A stretch of 64,000 nt of DNA from Undaria pinnatifida (GCA_012845835.1 JABAKD010000022.1:13499718-13563717); one strand, 5' to 3'. Positions 1 through 12,390 are shown, numbered from the stretch's first letter. Made by a program: numbers and translations. The notes: generated from the sequence alone by a model not told the origin.

Positions 1-639
1 GATTTTTAGATGTACGTCATCCCATGTGCACCTATACCCTCGTAGCCCTCCAGCGTATGAAGCAACACCCCCAGTACCTTTCAGCTGCCGCAAATACCGT
101 TTCCGGGTGGGCCGTTCGGTTTTGCCGCACAATATTAACTACTCTGGGACTATTCTTCCCCTGCCAAAATTCGCGGTCAGGGTGGGAACGCTGGAAATCC
201 ATTCTAATTGGTAATCAATCAAACAGCAAGCTCAATTATTTTCCGCTCCAAGCGTTCCAATTCCTTTTTGGGGGTGTTAAGACACACCCTTTGTATTAAG
301 GACGTTGGCTTGAAATCACGGGGGCGTCGCAAGTAGAGGGGGAGGAGACATACGAAAGTAGAGTGTGTGCGAAAAAGAGTGTCGAGGAATTTACTTTATT
401 TCTGTTTAAAAGTGAAATCCCTGCTCGTTCATGGTTTTGGTGTGTTTGCGGACGAGGTAAACCAAGTCCTGCAGGCGACGCTTCCAAAATTGAGGAGGAA
501 GCGAGGATGCGCGGCACGGCGGCAAGCAAAAATTAACAATGAACACCCCAAAACACGGTAATAGAATGGCAGCAACACCGACCGTCGCACACGAGTTTAT
601 AGCTTAATTTACGTACTGGGGCCCCCGTGTGTGTTCTTT

Positions 640-720
640 ATGTCAAATTGCTGTTTCCACCCATCAACACCCAGTAGCCGTGCCGATCATTAATCCTAGA
701 GAGAAACGAGCTCTGCGGTC
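640..720 (+). repeat. Divergent R3 fragment
   Basis: Weak match to the R3 head (CCATCAACACCCAGTAGCCG, then AATCCTAGAGAGAAACGAGC and CTCTGCGGTC). Confidence 0.3.
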
Positions 721-929
721 CCAAACTACAGTATACAGCAGTACGAAACAGGTAGTTTCGGTTCGGCGCATATAGAGCAAAGGGAATTTGTCCATGCTAT
801 GCCAAACGTTACCAGCACAAAATTCGAAATCGACCTCGCAACTGCTGTAGTACGCAAGGTCAAGGTCTGTAGCTCGGATCCACCCGCGAGGAAGATTTGC
901 TTAATATTGACGCCGGGAGTGCGCCTCGT

Positions 930-1085
930 ATCGTGTGTATGTATGCACAATTCGGCGCGAGGCGACGAGAGAAGAAAATGCTGAACTCGTTCCGCGATAA
1001 ACATGTACATAGGCATGTATGTATCGGTGTGTGTGTGTGGGGGGGGGGGGGGCGCCATTTGCCCCCGGACCTGAGTTACGAACCG
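930..1085 (+). repeat. R5 copy
   Basis: GCGCGAGGCGACGAGAGAAG, CCGCGATAAACATG, a G run and GGACCTGAGTTACG match R5 in order. Confidence 0.4.
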
Positions 1086-1268
1086 GGGGGAGCCGGAGAA
1101 GATAAGGGCGAGGGTAATAGATGGTATGCACAAAGATGGTGTGCACATACAAAGAAACCTAAGTAGAAGTGTTTAATAGAATGCCGTAGTACCATAGAAG
1201 TGTACTGTGATATTCATTCATGCCGCCAGAATAAAATATATTGGTATAAATAAACCGTCATATTGAGG

Positions 1269-1352
1269 TCCTGCCATTCGTAGTGTTGAAGTGGTTACAC
1301 TTCGTAATACTGTGTAAGATCGACTTGGCGGGTTCGAGCCTCCGGACCCCCA
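1269..1352 (+). repeat. tRNA-like fragment
   Basis: TAGTGTTGAAGTGGTTACAC resembles a D arm with box A, and GCGGGTTCGAGCCTCCGG contains a box B-like core. The stems do not close properly, so this is a SINE head or pseudo-tRNA at best. Confidence 0.25.
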
Positions 1353-1389
1353 ACACCCGTTTTGTTGGTACGAGGTACATGATGGCATG

Positions 1390-1570
1390 CAGATTTCTCC
1401 CCTATAAATAGCAGCGTGTACCGTGCACGATTCAATGCGAGTCGACGAAAGCAAAAAAATCAGGGGGGGGCTCTTCTCGCGATAAAAAAGACAGGCAAGC
1501 ATTTCGCTGTTGGGCGGGGGGGGGGGGGAGCTGCTGCGTGACCCCGAGTGACGAAAAGAGAGGGATCTGG
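1390..1570 (+). repeat. R5 copy
   Basis: ATTCAATGCGAGTCGACG, CTCGCGATAAAAAAGAC, a G run and GTGACCCCGAGTGACG match R5 in order. Confidence 0.4.
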
Positions 1571-1816
1571 AGAGAAAAGGTGCAAAGATATTACCAGCTA
1601 TACTATTAATACATGGGACGGGAGGCAGGATGGGGTACAATTCACGTTACACAGTAATACCACCGTCCAATCCTCCGATCGATCGGCGAAACTATGTACT
1701 TTGAGCCGCCCATGGTTCGGTCAATCTATCCCACGCTAGACTAAAACATTAGCTCACCATGGTGTAGCTATAAAACACGCAATATCATGTCATTGTAGTG
1801 TTAATACAAGGGCTCC

Positions 1817-1848
1817 GCATGGGTGCCTGCATTCGCCGGCACCCATGC
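1817..1848. other. Hairpin at the edge of segmental duplication copy 1
   Basis: Inverted repeat GCATGGGTGCC / GGCACCCATGC with a short loop, 12 bp inside the left edge of the duplicated segment. The equivalent hairpin in copy 2 has a perfect 12-bp stem. Confidence 0.6.
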
Positions 1849-2580
1849 TTCGGGTAGGGCAGGGCAGCACTTCGAATTGCTCGATTCAATACTTGGTAGA
1901 GTAAAAAAAGTCACCACACACAAACATAGTCTGCGCGCACAGTATGTAAGGTAATGCCAAGAGTTCGATATAGACTAACAATCGTAACAATGTACTACAA
2001 TAAATAGCTACCGTTTTTCAATTGCATCCGATTCCGACCTTCTTTCATCAGATTTCGATCGGATAAATCCGAGCACACGCCGACTGACCCTTTAGTCTGG
2101 CGACGAAACGTGTCGAATGCGTTTCTTATGATTTTTAACTCAATCAAGCATCCGGGGCCAGTAAGTAAGGTGACTGACCATGTCCGCTGCGTGTTCTCTT
2201 CGTAGCCACTGAGAGGCGCGCACTGGGCCAGCTTCTGAAATATACAATGCATGATATAGTAGTATCATTTTGATCCGAGCCTCCCAGATCGACTGTCTGT
2301 GTGTTGCCTGATCGTGGAAAGACGTGCTGACGTTGTTCCAGGCGCGAAACACGGTGGTATGGCTGCCTTCGTCATTCAATTCCTCGAACGCTATTGCAAT
2401 GCTGCTGCTTGTTGCTAGCTGTGTCGATCGCGCACTTCTTGTAGATACAGTACGCGACTACAGCGCTTACGATTTCGACTGCTAAGAATTTCAGACTTGA
2501 GTTTTTATAGACGAAAATAAAATTATGTCATTTTTGTCTGATCGCTCTTTGGCCAGGATTTATACACAAAGTAGGCGTCA

Positions 2581-3730
2581 CCCCGGCACGATAGGGTCAC
2601 ATGCCGGAATAGGAATCCATCCTCACATCTACAACTCGACAACCCGGGGACGAACACGGATATCATCCGGGTTGATACCTCCCTGCACGGTGTGGAAATC
2701 CCAACCCCGCCGGCCGATTTTCTGATTGGCCATGGTTCGTATGTTGAGCCAGCTCCACCTCGGGACGATATAGGGTCCCATCCCCGGTCTAGAGGTCGTT
2801 CCACATCTCTAAAACTTCCTCCAACCGGGGAAGCAAACCGAGCTTCTTCGGGTCGACACCACCCTGCACGGTGAGAAAACCCCAATCCCGTTGGCTAATC
2901 GCTGGTTGGTTCGAGCTCCACACCGCCGTCCTAGGCGGATAGAGGCCCATCAATGGGGGGCATTTCCGTCGCACACGGGGAAGATAGGGTCCCATCCCCG
3001 ATTAATGAATCCCCCCAATCTCTACAGCTCCAAAAACGCGGAAACAATAACGATGACCTACCGTGTCGACACCACTCCGCACGACATGAAACCCCAACCA
3101 TATTCGCTTACCGCTGATTGGCTGGGGCTCGGACATAAGGGCAACGCCACCATGGGAGAATGTAGAATCCTGTGCCCGTTTCAGAAATCCTGACAAACCG
3201 GGGACAATAACGGATTTCTCCCGCGGGTCGACATAGCCCCGCACGATGGTGCGACAATCATCTATTACTCACATTAGCTTATCATTGAGCGGCTGTGCAG
3301 CTCGTAGAGCCAGATACACCCGGGGAGGAGATAGACCAGCAAACGGGCGGGGGGCGTTCGACGCACCCGATGAGGAGAGGGCTCCACCGCTGTTCCAGAA
3401 ATTCTTCCATACCCCACCAACTCGAACAAAGCGGGGACGAAAACCGACTTCTCCCGGGCCGACACCACATCGCACGGTGTGGAAGCCTTAGCTAGCTGAG
3501 GTTCGTATACAACGCCAGCACAACAGAAGAACAGGGTCCAACCCCGGTTCAGAAATCCTTCAAGGTATTTTCAACTAGAAAAAAATGGGGCAACTCGCAC
3601 TATTGCTCAATTTTTAATCGTATACCCCAACTCCGCGGTACGCGGACATTTCATTTAACCCCCTGCCTCGATACCACCCCGCACAGTGTAACCCAACCTT
3701 CGATTGATCGGCTCGGCCGGGGTTCGTGGA
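2581..3730. repeat. Six-monomer array, ~200-bp period (copy 1)
   Basis: Divergent monomers recur near 2661, 2861, 3059, 3224, 3459 and 3667. Each contains a block like TCGACACC-ACCCCGCACGGTGTGGAA followed by CCCAACC, GATTGGC and a GATAGGGTCCCATCCCCGG block. No long open frame is kept across monomers, so this is a noncoding tandem array. Confidence 0.75.
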
Positions 3731-3884
3731 TAGAGGAAACCACCACTCACTAAGAAGTTCAGCTAGTCAATGATTATCATCTCATACTGGCCTGTGATTA
3801 GAGAAGTTGCACATTAAGAATTGCATAATATACAGCAGTCGGTCCTGATCGAGTCGATCGGTGCAACTTGCTGGGGTAACGTAT

Positions 3885-4110
3885 TATTACAGCAGCAGTT
3901 ATGCACTTTTCTTTTTCCCTTGCCATTGATTGTGATGCTCGCCCTACTCTCGCCCTCCCAGTAGTATAACTCAGATCCGGGGTCATATAGCGGGTTCCCC
4001 TCCCCCCTCCCCACTCCAGGTATATGCCCTAATTTTTATCGCGAGAAGAAGTCAGCATATTTCTTCCCTTGTCGATTCGCGTCGAATTGTACCTACCCAC
4101 GCTGCTAGGC
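3885..4110 (-). repeat. R5 copy in segmental duplication copy 1
   Basis: Reverse-strand R5: CAGATCCGGGGTCATATAGC, TTTTTATCGCGAGAAGAAG and TGTCGATTCGCGTCG. The equivalent in copy 2 is at 61490-61715. Confidence 0.5.
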
Positions 4111-4261
4111 GATTTCAGCAGTTAGTTGATCCTTTTTTCCCCATTTATTTCTGCAAATCAATGAAGCCAACAAAGCTCACAACGCGGTTTTATTTAACTT
4201 AAGGACCAACGCTAGTATTTTATCGTGTAACCCCACTAAACCACGGGGGCAACCGGCTCTA

Positions 4262-4572
4262 TATCACTCACTGCCCCGGTGGCGTATCAGGTTATCCTCG
4301 AGCCTGATATAGGTCAATTTCGTGAGTTCGAATCCCCCCGGGTGCGTACTCGTATACATTTTCGTGGGACTTTTTCTTGTGCACTAATTAACTTGCGGAA
4401 AGCGCGAGAGCGTGAGTTAGCAACACTCGATGAAAAATCGACGATCATTGGGTGCTGAACCCTGTGCGCAAAAAATAATGAAGGCAATAACCGGGAGGGA
4501 GGAAGAGACGACACCTGTGATCACGGCTTGTATGTCCAGAAGCTGGAAAATAGAAGTGTGCCCAAAAATAAG
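4262..4572 (+). mobile_element. tRNA-derived SINE, copy 1
   Basis: The head carries RNA polymerase III promoter-like boxes: a box A-like TGGCGTATCAGG near 4281 and a perfect box B, GTTCGAATCC, near 4325. The body runs through GAAAGCGCGAGAGCGTGAG and a segment ending AGAAGTGTGC followed by an A-rich tail. Two more copies of the same unit are at 49792-50090 (-) and 61860-62162 (+). This copy lies inside segmental duplication copy 1. Confidence 0.7.
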
Positions 4573-5522
4573 TAAAACACTAGACGAGATGAGCAATCAG
4601 CAATTAGCAGCAAGGAGCACGTCAAGTACGAAGCAATACAAACTTATTTGTCAATTACGTACCAACGCGACCGCTTGCACTTGACTGGCAAACGACCACA
4701 GCAACGGAGTCAGGGACCACAGCAACAACAAAGCACACACGCCTATATTACTCCAAGGAGTCTTCTTGGGGAGAAAAAACACCAAACGATGCGATACCGG
4801 GACGAATGCATTTCACTCACTGGTTTCTTCCGTGGATACTGTCTACTTACTACGACCTTCGCATGGCGCAGCTGAACAGGAGGAACGATTATTTTTTCCT
4901 TGTTTTTCGTGTCGAAAATGTATTCCCTGTTTTTGGTACACCCTCCCCCCATGCCATAAAATATGTCACAGACAAAAAGCATGTGTGTAATAGAGCATCG
5001 CTGTGTGTGGACTTACTCGTACGTACCTACATTATATGCACGAGAGTGCAAACCATGTTGATTTGCCCGAACTTGTATAATACCACCCTCGAGGCCCAGG
5101 GGACGCAGCCACTCGCAATGCTGCTGTGTGGCTTATTCTGGGGCAGTAGTCGTAATCACTATTAATACTACCTTTTCCTCGTTTTAGTCATGCGTGCGCT
5201 TGCCACGTCTATATCCATGTATGTATGTGTACCTACCGAAATTCAACGAACAAATGCTGACGTCCATAAAAAAAAATATGAAATGCACTACTATGAAATT
5301 TACCGCAGTACCATGATGACTTTTTTACAGTAAATATTACCAGGTATTATTTGTTTTGGAACAAAATATTACGCCAATTTGGAAATAGGTTGATAAAATA
5401 ACTGGAGAGTACCTTTCAAACGAAGCTATTTGACCGAGAATTCCAGTTCCGAGAATCGCATACTGAGGTCCAGAGGGAAAAAACTCCTGACCGAATCCCC
5501 GAAAAAAGAAAGAGTATATATA

Positions 5523-5750
5523 TATCTATATTTATACTTCATACCTGATTTATACGAGTAGTGCCGTCAGTAATCTACAAAATTTTACTTCCCCGACATG
5601 GTTCGTATCATATGATTATTCTAATGATACCCGAGACCCGGGGGTCCTGGTGTGATGGTACCACCGTAGTTTGGTTTTGCGCTTTATTGTGATGCGAACG
5701 AATGGACGAAAATTAGAGTAGAGTACGTATGGCTCACCCCCCTATGTATA
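5523..5750. other. Unassigned spacer
   Basis: AT-rich spacer between segmental duplication copy 1 and the R1 repeats; no gene or structured repeat seen. Confidence 0.4.
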
Positions 5751-5915
5751 TTATAAAAAATGAAAATACACTCCAGCTGTGAGATCAAAGATTTTGTCGA
5801 AACTCATCTTTGCAAGCTGTGTGTGATACTCCGATCGCGCGTATTACGGGTTGTGTGTCCTTACTAAGGATATAGGTCGGCGACTCCCCTTACAACTACA
5901 GCAGTGTATATATAC
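5751..5915 (+). repeat. Dispersed repeat family R1
   Basis: About 160 bp: TTATAAAAA lead, CACTCCAGCTGTGAGATC, CGAAACTCATCTTTGCAAGC, TGTGTGTGATACTCCGATCG, ending GGTCGGCGACTCCCCTTAC. Further members are at 5917-6003, 7090-7200, 8960-9015 (-), 38268-38370, 38395-38550, 38978-39061, 43976-44105 and 47155-47290 (-). Confidence 0.7.
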
Positions 5916-5916
5916 A

Positions 5917-6003
5917 TATTATAAAAATTAAAATACACTCCAGCTGTGAGATCGATTTTTTGTCGAAACTCATATTTGCAAGCTGTGTGTGATACTCCGA
6001 GTG
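5917..6003 (+). repeat. R1 copy, truncated
   Basis: Tandem to the copy at 5751; covers the lead through GTGTGATACTCCGA and then runs into a TA/GT microsatellite. Confidence 0.65.
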
Positions 6004-6018
6004 TATATATATATATGT

Positions 6019-6353
6019 GTGTGTGTGTGTTCTTCACATTAAACCGTTTTTCTACTCGTCGACATCCAGCACACCCATTGTCCGTACTGATTCTTCACCC
6101 TAGAAAGATCAGCTCTGTGGTCACAAGCCACGACACAGAGATAATGCATCGTAATGCATTCGACAACGCAATGTCATGCCCTAGTACTGGGTACGACAGG
6201 CACAACATACATACGTCAGCAACAGAAATACATTGGAAGAGAGAAATACGAAATAAACAAAAACAAAAACAAAAACAAAAAACAGAAACAAAATAAGAAA
6301 ACAAATAAAAACAAAGATAAAAATAAAACAAAAAATGAAACAAACAAAACGAA
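6019..6353 (+). repeat. Dispersed repeat family R3, forward copy
   Basis: Begins in a (GT)n run and TTCTTCACATTAAACCG, contains TCGTCGACATCCAGCACACCC and ends in a (ACAAAA)n-rich tail. It is almost identical to the reverse complement of 9676-10019, making a 340-bp inverted pair 3.3 kb apart. Confidence 0.8.
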
Positions 6354-7089
6354 GGGGAAATCGAAGAAACAACCCAACCGGAGAGGAGAGCCAAAGCTCG
6401 GAAAAGAAACACAATAAAATGAAATAAAATAAATTAAAGTAAAACCAAAATAAGATAATCCAAACACGAGCCAAAAACCTGGACACGCAAGGAGGGAACA
6501 AAGGGGAAAAAAAAATACCCCAGAAAAAGACGAAAAGTGCTATGTACCTACTAGTCGGCCTGGTACCTTGCTACCCTGTCTGCCATCTCCTTCCTGCCTT
6601 CGTCCACCGCGGTCTCCCTTCTATTCCTCCTGTTGCCCCCCCTGCCCCCATTCCCTTGGACGGCTTTCCTTCTACTCCTCCTGTTTCCCCCCCTCCCCCC
6701 TTTGTGTTCTTCTCATTAAACCAAAATACCTTGTAAAAGAGAGAAACAACGAAAGAAACCAAGACAAAATAAATAAATAAATAAGTAAATAAAAAGGGGA
6801 GCCAAAGCACGGGAGATAGAAACATACCCCGAGCATGAGCCAAAATGGACATGCAAGGGGGAAAGAAAGGAAAAAATACCCCGGAAAAAAGAAACAAGTA
6901 AAAGAAGGAAGAAAGAAGACTGGGAGGGCCAAATAAAACAGGCTCGTCACCTACCCGCCATGCAAGACTCCCTTCATAAGGATAAGAAGGGGAAAGAAAA
7001 AAAAAAAAAAAAGAAGAAGAAGAAAAAAAATATGTATTCCATACTCACGGCTGGTGGTATTCTTCAAAGTATAGCCCCAACCTCTTGAA

Positions 7090-7200
7090 ACATAGTACAA
7101 AAAATTAAAAAAACACTCGTACAAATTGTACAGCTGCGAGATCGGAGATTTCGTCAAAACTCATCTTTGCAAGATGTGTGCGATACTCCGATAGCGCGTA
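7090..7200 (+). repeat. R1 copy
   Basis: Contains CAGCTGCGAGATCGGAGATT and ACTCATCTTTGCAAGATGTG, directly upstream of an R2 copy. Confidence 0.6.
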
Positions 7201-7220
7201 TTGTTCTGTGTCCTCGTCAA

Positions 7221-7640
7221 GGGTTGTTGTTGTTGTTCTCACATAACTGGCATAATCAAGTCTGTGGTCACAGGACAGGCTCCAGTCACTCTGGAGCTGA
7301 AGAATACCCCAGGAAAAAAACACAAAGCAAAGGAGGTATAGTCTATATGATACACGCATATATCATAGCTGACGCAATTCATGCCTCCGCCAGAAAAATA
7401 TAAAGAAGTGAGATCGGGAGTCAGCCTACGATGTGCCAGGTCCTTACTGGTGCATACGTCTCCCTACTCGCGCCTGAAAAAACCGACTACACCTCTTGCC
7501 ACGCAGAAAATACTACCGCGCTTATAGTATACGTAGTACCTATCACTACGCATACGCACGTCAGACTAGGATAGAAGAGAAAACAAAAAAAAGCGAAAAA
7601 GAAAGGAAATAAAATACAGCAAAATAAATAAAATGAAAGA
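7221..7640 (+). repeat. Dispersed repeat family R2, longest forward copy
   Basis: Starts with (GTT)n, CTCACATAACTGGC, then GGACAGGCTCCAGTCACTC and AATACCCCAGG, and ends in an A-rich tail. The reverse complement is found at 49060-49570 over ~400 bp. The A-rich end suggests a retroposed element without coding capacity. Confidence 0.65.
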
Positions 7641-8529
7641 CATGAGGAAGCACGGTAGGAAGCACGGTATAAGTCGGTGGCTCTCCTTGGAACTACCGTA
7701 GCTTGTACCAGGTACACGTTTCAACAGGGTGATGTTAATCAATCTGTGCGCGGAAACTATATAACCCGTTTTTGAGGTGGACGATATCTATAAGGGACTT
7801 TACGGGCAGCAGTCCATATTTCCTGGTGCTGTAGGTAGCATCGATGATTTTGTCAATTCCTGCTGTCTAATGTCGAAAACAGCAGCAGCAGCAGAACGAG
7901 AGGCCCGCGAGAGGCCCGCCATATAGACCGTAGACAACGGTAGCGAGTCGCGGTAGAAGCCGGAGATACGCAGCCAAAGCGTTGTCAATGGCTGGTTATT
8001 TTAGCGCGTTGTTTGCGTCTCTTCTGAAAGGGGCAAGCTTGGATTGGGTTTTGATCATGCATTGTTTTGTGGCAACTTTCCTGTCTCGGAACTCAGAAAA
8101 TCGTACGAAAAAGTGGTCGTGTCTGATGTACCAGTCGGTATAAGTAATCACCTGGCATCATGATATAGACAACAATATGTGTACCAGGTACCAGGTTGGT
8201 CCGTTCTTCGAGTCGCACCGTTAAACCTATACATCGACATCTAGCACGTGTTCGTGCTGAATAGCTGTGGTTTATGAACGGAGCAGCCCCTTTTTGGGAG
8301 TTGAGAGCTTGGGAAATAACACCTGACAAGTTGTGATGGTGTGATGACGATTGCAGCATCGATCAGGCACACGATCACGAAATGTGTAGCCATCATAGCT
8401 AGCATTGCCGGGCTGTTGGGTTGGGGGGTATGCTAGATTTGGAAGTTGGTGTCCTGTCCGAACTGCGATGCCAAATTTTACACTTCGCACGTTGTACAGG
8501 TCACATCCCCATTGATGCTCCATTGATGA

Positions 8530-8745
8530 TCTGTGTCATTCAGGACAGGCAGATCACTGGTGTATGTGATCTACATGGCCTATGAACCATGTCGCCGGGT
8601 GGGAACCGTATGATCTGCATGATCTAGCACATATTTCCTGGGTTGGATCTGTGATCTGTACCTCACAGATCCTGCACAACACATGCGTCGACCTATATAG
8701 GATCTAGATGATCTACAGTAGATCGGATCGCGATCGGTTCAGTGC
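8530..8745 (+). repeat. GATCT-rich dispersed repeat, copy 1
   Basis: Shares GGGAACCGTATGATCTGCAT-type sequence, CAGATCCTGCACAACA and TAGGATCTAGATGATCTAC with 54640-54885 in the same order. It has many GATC sites and short inverted repeats. Confidence 0.6.
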
Positions 8746-8959
8746 GTAAGAAAGGTGTACGACACGCTTTACCAGCAGCGTGATAATTAAGCATGCTGCG
8801 TGATACTTACTAAAGTACCGGTGTATCACTTTTGACGGTGCTTGTTGTGAGACAAACGCGCAGCGTCATGGTTATTGCCAAACGCTAGCTGGTATTAAGG
8901 GGAGTTGCCGAGCTATCCTTCATGAAGACATACTGTACACACTCCGTAGCACGGGCGAC

Positions 8960-9015
8960 CGACTATCACCCACAGCTTGCAAATACGAGTTTCGAAGAAA
9001 GCTTCGATCTCACAG
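8960..9015 (-). repeat. R1 fragment
   Basis: Core of R1 on the minus strand (AGCTTGCAAATACGAGTTTC and CTTCGATCTCACAGCTG). Confidence 0.5.
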
Positions 9016-9154
9016 CTGTAGTGTCGACCCGGTGGTCTTATTAAAAGTGGTTGCCCTCGAATCTCGAACCCTATTAGAAGAATAGATTTTGGAATTAGAA
9101 TCTCATGTGGGTCGGATTTTTGTAGTTTATTTGCAAACGAAAAATGAAAGGAAC

Positions 9155-9335
9155 CAACTGCTGAGAGCGCCTGGCGGCGTGGGCAGGCGTAATTCGATGC
9201 CAGTCGACGAGGGAAGCAAAGGCTGAGTCTTCGCGCGATAAACAATGAAGGCACTTGCCGTAGTGGGGAGGAGGGAGAATTAATCTCCAGTGACCCCGGA
9301 TATGGCTCACGTCTAGGGAGGGAGAAAAATAAATA
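9155..9335 (+). repeat. Dispersed repeat family R5
   Basis: CGTGGGCAGGCGTAATTCG, CAGTCGACGAGGGAAGCAAA, CGCGCGATAAACAATG, then GGGGAGGAGGGAG and GTGACCCCGGATATGG. Related copies are at 930-1085, 1390-1570, 3885-4110 (-) and 61490-61715 (-). Confidence 0.5.
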
Positions 9336-9675
9336 TACTGTGCGAAGATGATGAAAGATGGGCGTAAAGAACCAAAGCCAATAAAAAAAACTGCTGTACT
9401 TGTAGTTTAATAAAACTTGTACGTTGGTTGTGCGCTCAGACCAGCTCGGCAGCTCGTACCTACAGTTAGTACCCTGTACCCGCTTAAAACGGTAAGGTAT
9501 TTCTTGCCGTCTGACCCGAACCCATAACCCATAGAGTCGGGCTATTATTTAATAGCAGTTAGTATTAATAGTGTATCATACCTGTTGTGAAATAACCGAC
9601 GGTTGATAGCGCCGCGCTTCTATTGGTGTTTCTATTCGAACTAGTAATATAAACGCTCTGCTCGCTCGCACTGGT

Positions 9676-10019
9676 CCCTTCATTTTGTTTGTTTCATTTT
9701 TTGTTTTATTTTTATCTTTGTTTTTATTTGTTTTCTTATTTTGTTTTTGTTTTTTGTTTTTGTTTTTGTTTTTGTTTATTTCGTATTTCTCTCTTCCAAT
9801 GTATTTCTGTTGCTGACGTATGTATGTTGTGCCTGTCGTACCCAGTACTAGGGCATGACATTGCGTTGTCGAATGCATTACGATGCATTATCTCTGTGTC
9901 GTAGCTTGTGACCACAGAGCTGATCTTTCTAGGGTGAAGAATCAGCACGGACACTGGGTGTGCTGGATGTCGACGAGTAGAAGAACGGTTTAATGTGAAG
10001 AACACACACACACACACAC
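9676..10019 (-). repeat. Dispersed repeat family R3, inverted copy
   Basis: Near-identical inverted copy of 6019-6353, ending in a (CA)n run on +. The shared A-rich tail suggests retroposition; a truncated third copy lies at 50100-50166. Confidence 0.8.
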
Positions 10020-10299
10020 ACTGGTCGTAAATCGTGTCTGGGTTGACAAAGGTTGTCGAACTTGATATTTTAGACTGGACTCGAAGCTCTAGGTCCACAC
10101 CAGTAATCGTACCAGTTAGCTTATATGGTATAATATATAGTTGAATAGTTGAAAAAAAAAAGCAAGAGGTGAATAGGTCTACTTATGTTATACCTACCAG
10201 GTATATACATTTACGATTTGTACCGAGATCTGGGATATCTTGCCCGTATTCTGCCACGCAGTGTTACTGGTTTTATGGTTATCGTTTTGTGTTTTTGTT

Positions 10300-10385
10300 T
10301 TTGTTTTTTTTTTAACCTCCGGCGGATGGGGAAAAAAATAAAGTAAGCCCACCACACTTCCACGTATTCTCATACACGTCGGTTA
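10300..10385 (+). repeat. Dispersed repeat R8, copy 1
   Basis: After a T run: CCTCCGGCGGATGGGGAAAA, then CACCACACTTCCACGTATTC. The same order occurs at 21265-21355 in bactofilin intron 2. The T run may be the A tail of a minus-strand retroposon. Confidence 0.5.
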
Positions 10386-11989
10386 TTGGAGCCTGTCATG
10401 TGACCTCGTACGTTCTCGTACCTGGTCTATGATTGCGGCAATGAACAAGACCAACATACGCGACATACATATTTTCACATTTTTACGTGTAAAATTCAAA
10501 GCTGCTCTATTAATAGACCCATATCACAATGCTTTTGAAATTTTGAAATACCACACATCCCTACTGCTGTAGTTGTACTTTGCTCACCATTTCACTTCAA
10601 GTCACTGTTTCACGATTTATTATTCATCGTCGTCGTTTCACTTACTTTTCGTTGCAGTACAGCGGTTGCAGTACAGCGGCACTACAGCAGTAGTATGATT
10701 GCATTGGCGCTACAGCAGTAGCAATACCGTTAGCGCAACGTGCTTACCGGTACCCGCCATACCCGCCGGCCTGCCCCGCGGAGGTCTCACGTCGGGCAGA
10801 TCATGGTCTAGATCCTGTATTACCTGTACCTGTAGGTTCTATATCTGCCGTAATGATGAACCATGTCGAATCTGTCGTTTTCCTCTGTTTCAGCGCATGC
10901 AGAGTTGGCACCGAGTGTCTCGTGATGATCAGTTGTGATGGAAAATACGTCGTAAATTGTTTGAATGGTAATGAGGCTCGACACACGTCATGTTTTCCGG
11001 TTGGTTTTTCCCTGTAACATGAGCTATTGATGTCTGTATGACGGTAAGAAAGAGGCCCATACGTGTCCCACTGTCGTAGGCGTTTTTGTGCGATTTACGT
11101 TAGGCACGCCACTCGCTTACTGTAAACAACTTGTGTTTAGCGATGCATGTTTTTCTTTGTGTCGTGGAGGTCGCGACCATGGGTTTTGGTGATGTAATCA
11201 ATTCGGATCCTGGGTGTACTGGATGTCTTTGATGGGTAGAACGAACACACGCTAAAACGGGCACATGGTATCAGGGAAGACGACACACCGCGACAAAAAA
11301 TACCCTCTATATGGGTTATGCCGCTAAGAGTCATTTTTCTTACCGTCACAGTCCATGCAGGTAGATAGTAAGCTCCCCCCAACGCACCCATCTCTCCCGA
11401 GCGCACAGGGTACGGGCACAAACAGGCTGGGCCTATTTTTCTCCCGGAAACCCCTAATCTCGCAATACAAACGACATCATGGGGTCCCACATCTCCGCGA
11501 AGGAACTCGTATTCTTTGGTCGATTTTCTTTCCTCCTCACAGCAAAGTGTAACTAGGGTGGGTGGATACGCCCTCTTCCGAGTGTCGTTGGCATGTTCAA
11601 TACGTCCCGTGGAAAACCCATCGGTATGTTGGTTGCGTCCCTTGCGCCAGTAGCTTCGTATGGATATTGAAAGTCGAACTCCCTAGGTTTGCAGCTGCTA
11701 CAGCTGCTGCTGCTACTCCCCCCCTCTCCCCCGTGTTCACTACCATACCTACCGCTGCCCTTGGGCCGTCCAACATAATAGTTTGCGTTGACTGCGGGCA
11801 AGATGTAAATGAAGAGCCTTATACATTAAACACAGCCGGACCTAAACCACCTGGCATTGTTTTGTCTCCAGCCAGACTGCTAGGGCACGAGCAGGGCACC
11901 CAGGACCGATGTTGTCCTCCATCCTTGACTACCCCGTATATTCTCTCACCACACGATGAAGGTCACAATCCGGCAAAGGGCCTTCTCGC

Positions 11990-12390
11990 CTTAAAAGCGA
12001 GCCACCCACACATGTCGGCAACAAAACACATACCTTTGCACCCGACCCCCGCCAAAGCGAGCCACTCAAACACTGCTTTGACAAAACCCACACCAATATC
12101 CAACTCCCGCGCTAAGTATCCCCCTTCTTGCCACAGCGAGCCATCAAAACACTGCGGCAACGACACCCCAGAACGCGACGGACTACTGCAAATTGCCTTC
12201 TGACCAAAGCGAGTCGCCGAAACGCTTGCTTCAAATATACAACGTCAACAACCGATTTCCACGAAGTGCGTTATCGCCCCAGTTGTCGCCAGAGCGAGCC
12301 ACAAAAACACTGCTGTGGCAAACACACACCAACAGCGGACTCCCGCGAAGTGCGTTCTCGACAAACGATCCACCACAGCACTGTTACATA
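11990..12390. repeat. Tandem array, ~70-90-bp units, about five copies
   Basis: The phrase AAAGCGAGCCAC(T)CAAACACTGC and its variants recurs near 11994, 12054, 12138, 12208 and 12292, each followed by CAACTCCCGCG or a similar block. A long open frame here is a by-product of the array. Confidence 0.65.

Larger units (their letters stand above)
1805..5515 (+). repeat. Segmental duplication, copy 1
   Basis: This stretch recurs in the same orientation at 59389-63795 with high identity over most of its length. Shared parts in order: TACAAGGGCTCC and a 12-bp-stem hairpin, a ~700-bp unique part, an array of six ~200-bp monomers, a dispersed repeat, a SINE, and a tail ending CTGACCGAAT before AT-rich microsatellite. 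About 4886-5070 is present here but missing from copy 2. No coding gene is recognised inside. Confidence 0.85.

Noticed and set aside
1805-1860. Canonical Helitron 3' end at the duplication border
   Set aside because: A subterminal hairpin is there, but the required CTRR terminus and clean A-T insertion site are not seen, so only a possible relation is noted.
6216-6501. Hydrophobic, transmembrane-like frames on the minus strand
   Set aside because: They are translations of A-rich repeat tails and vanish when the repeat copies are compared.
11562-12203. 213-codon plus-strand frame
   Set aside because: Starts at GTG rather than ATG and its second half is the ~80-bp tandem array in changing frames.
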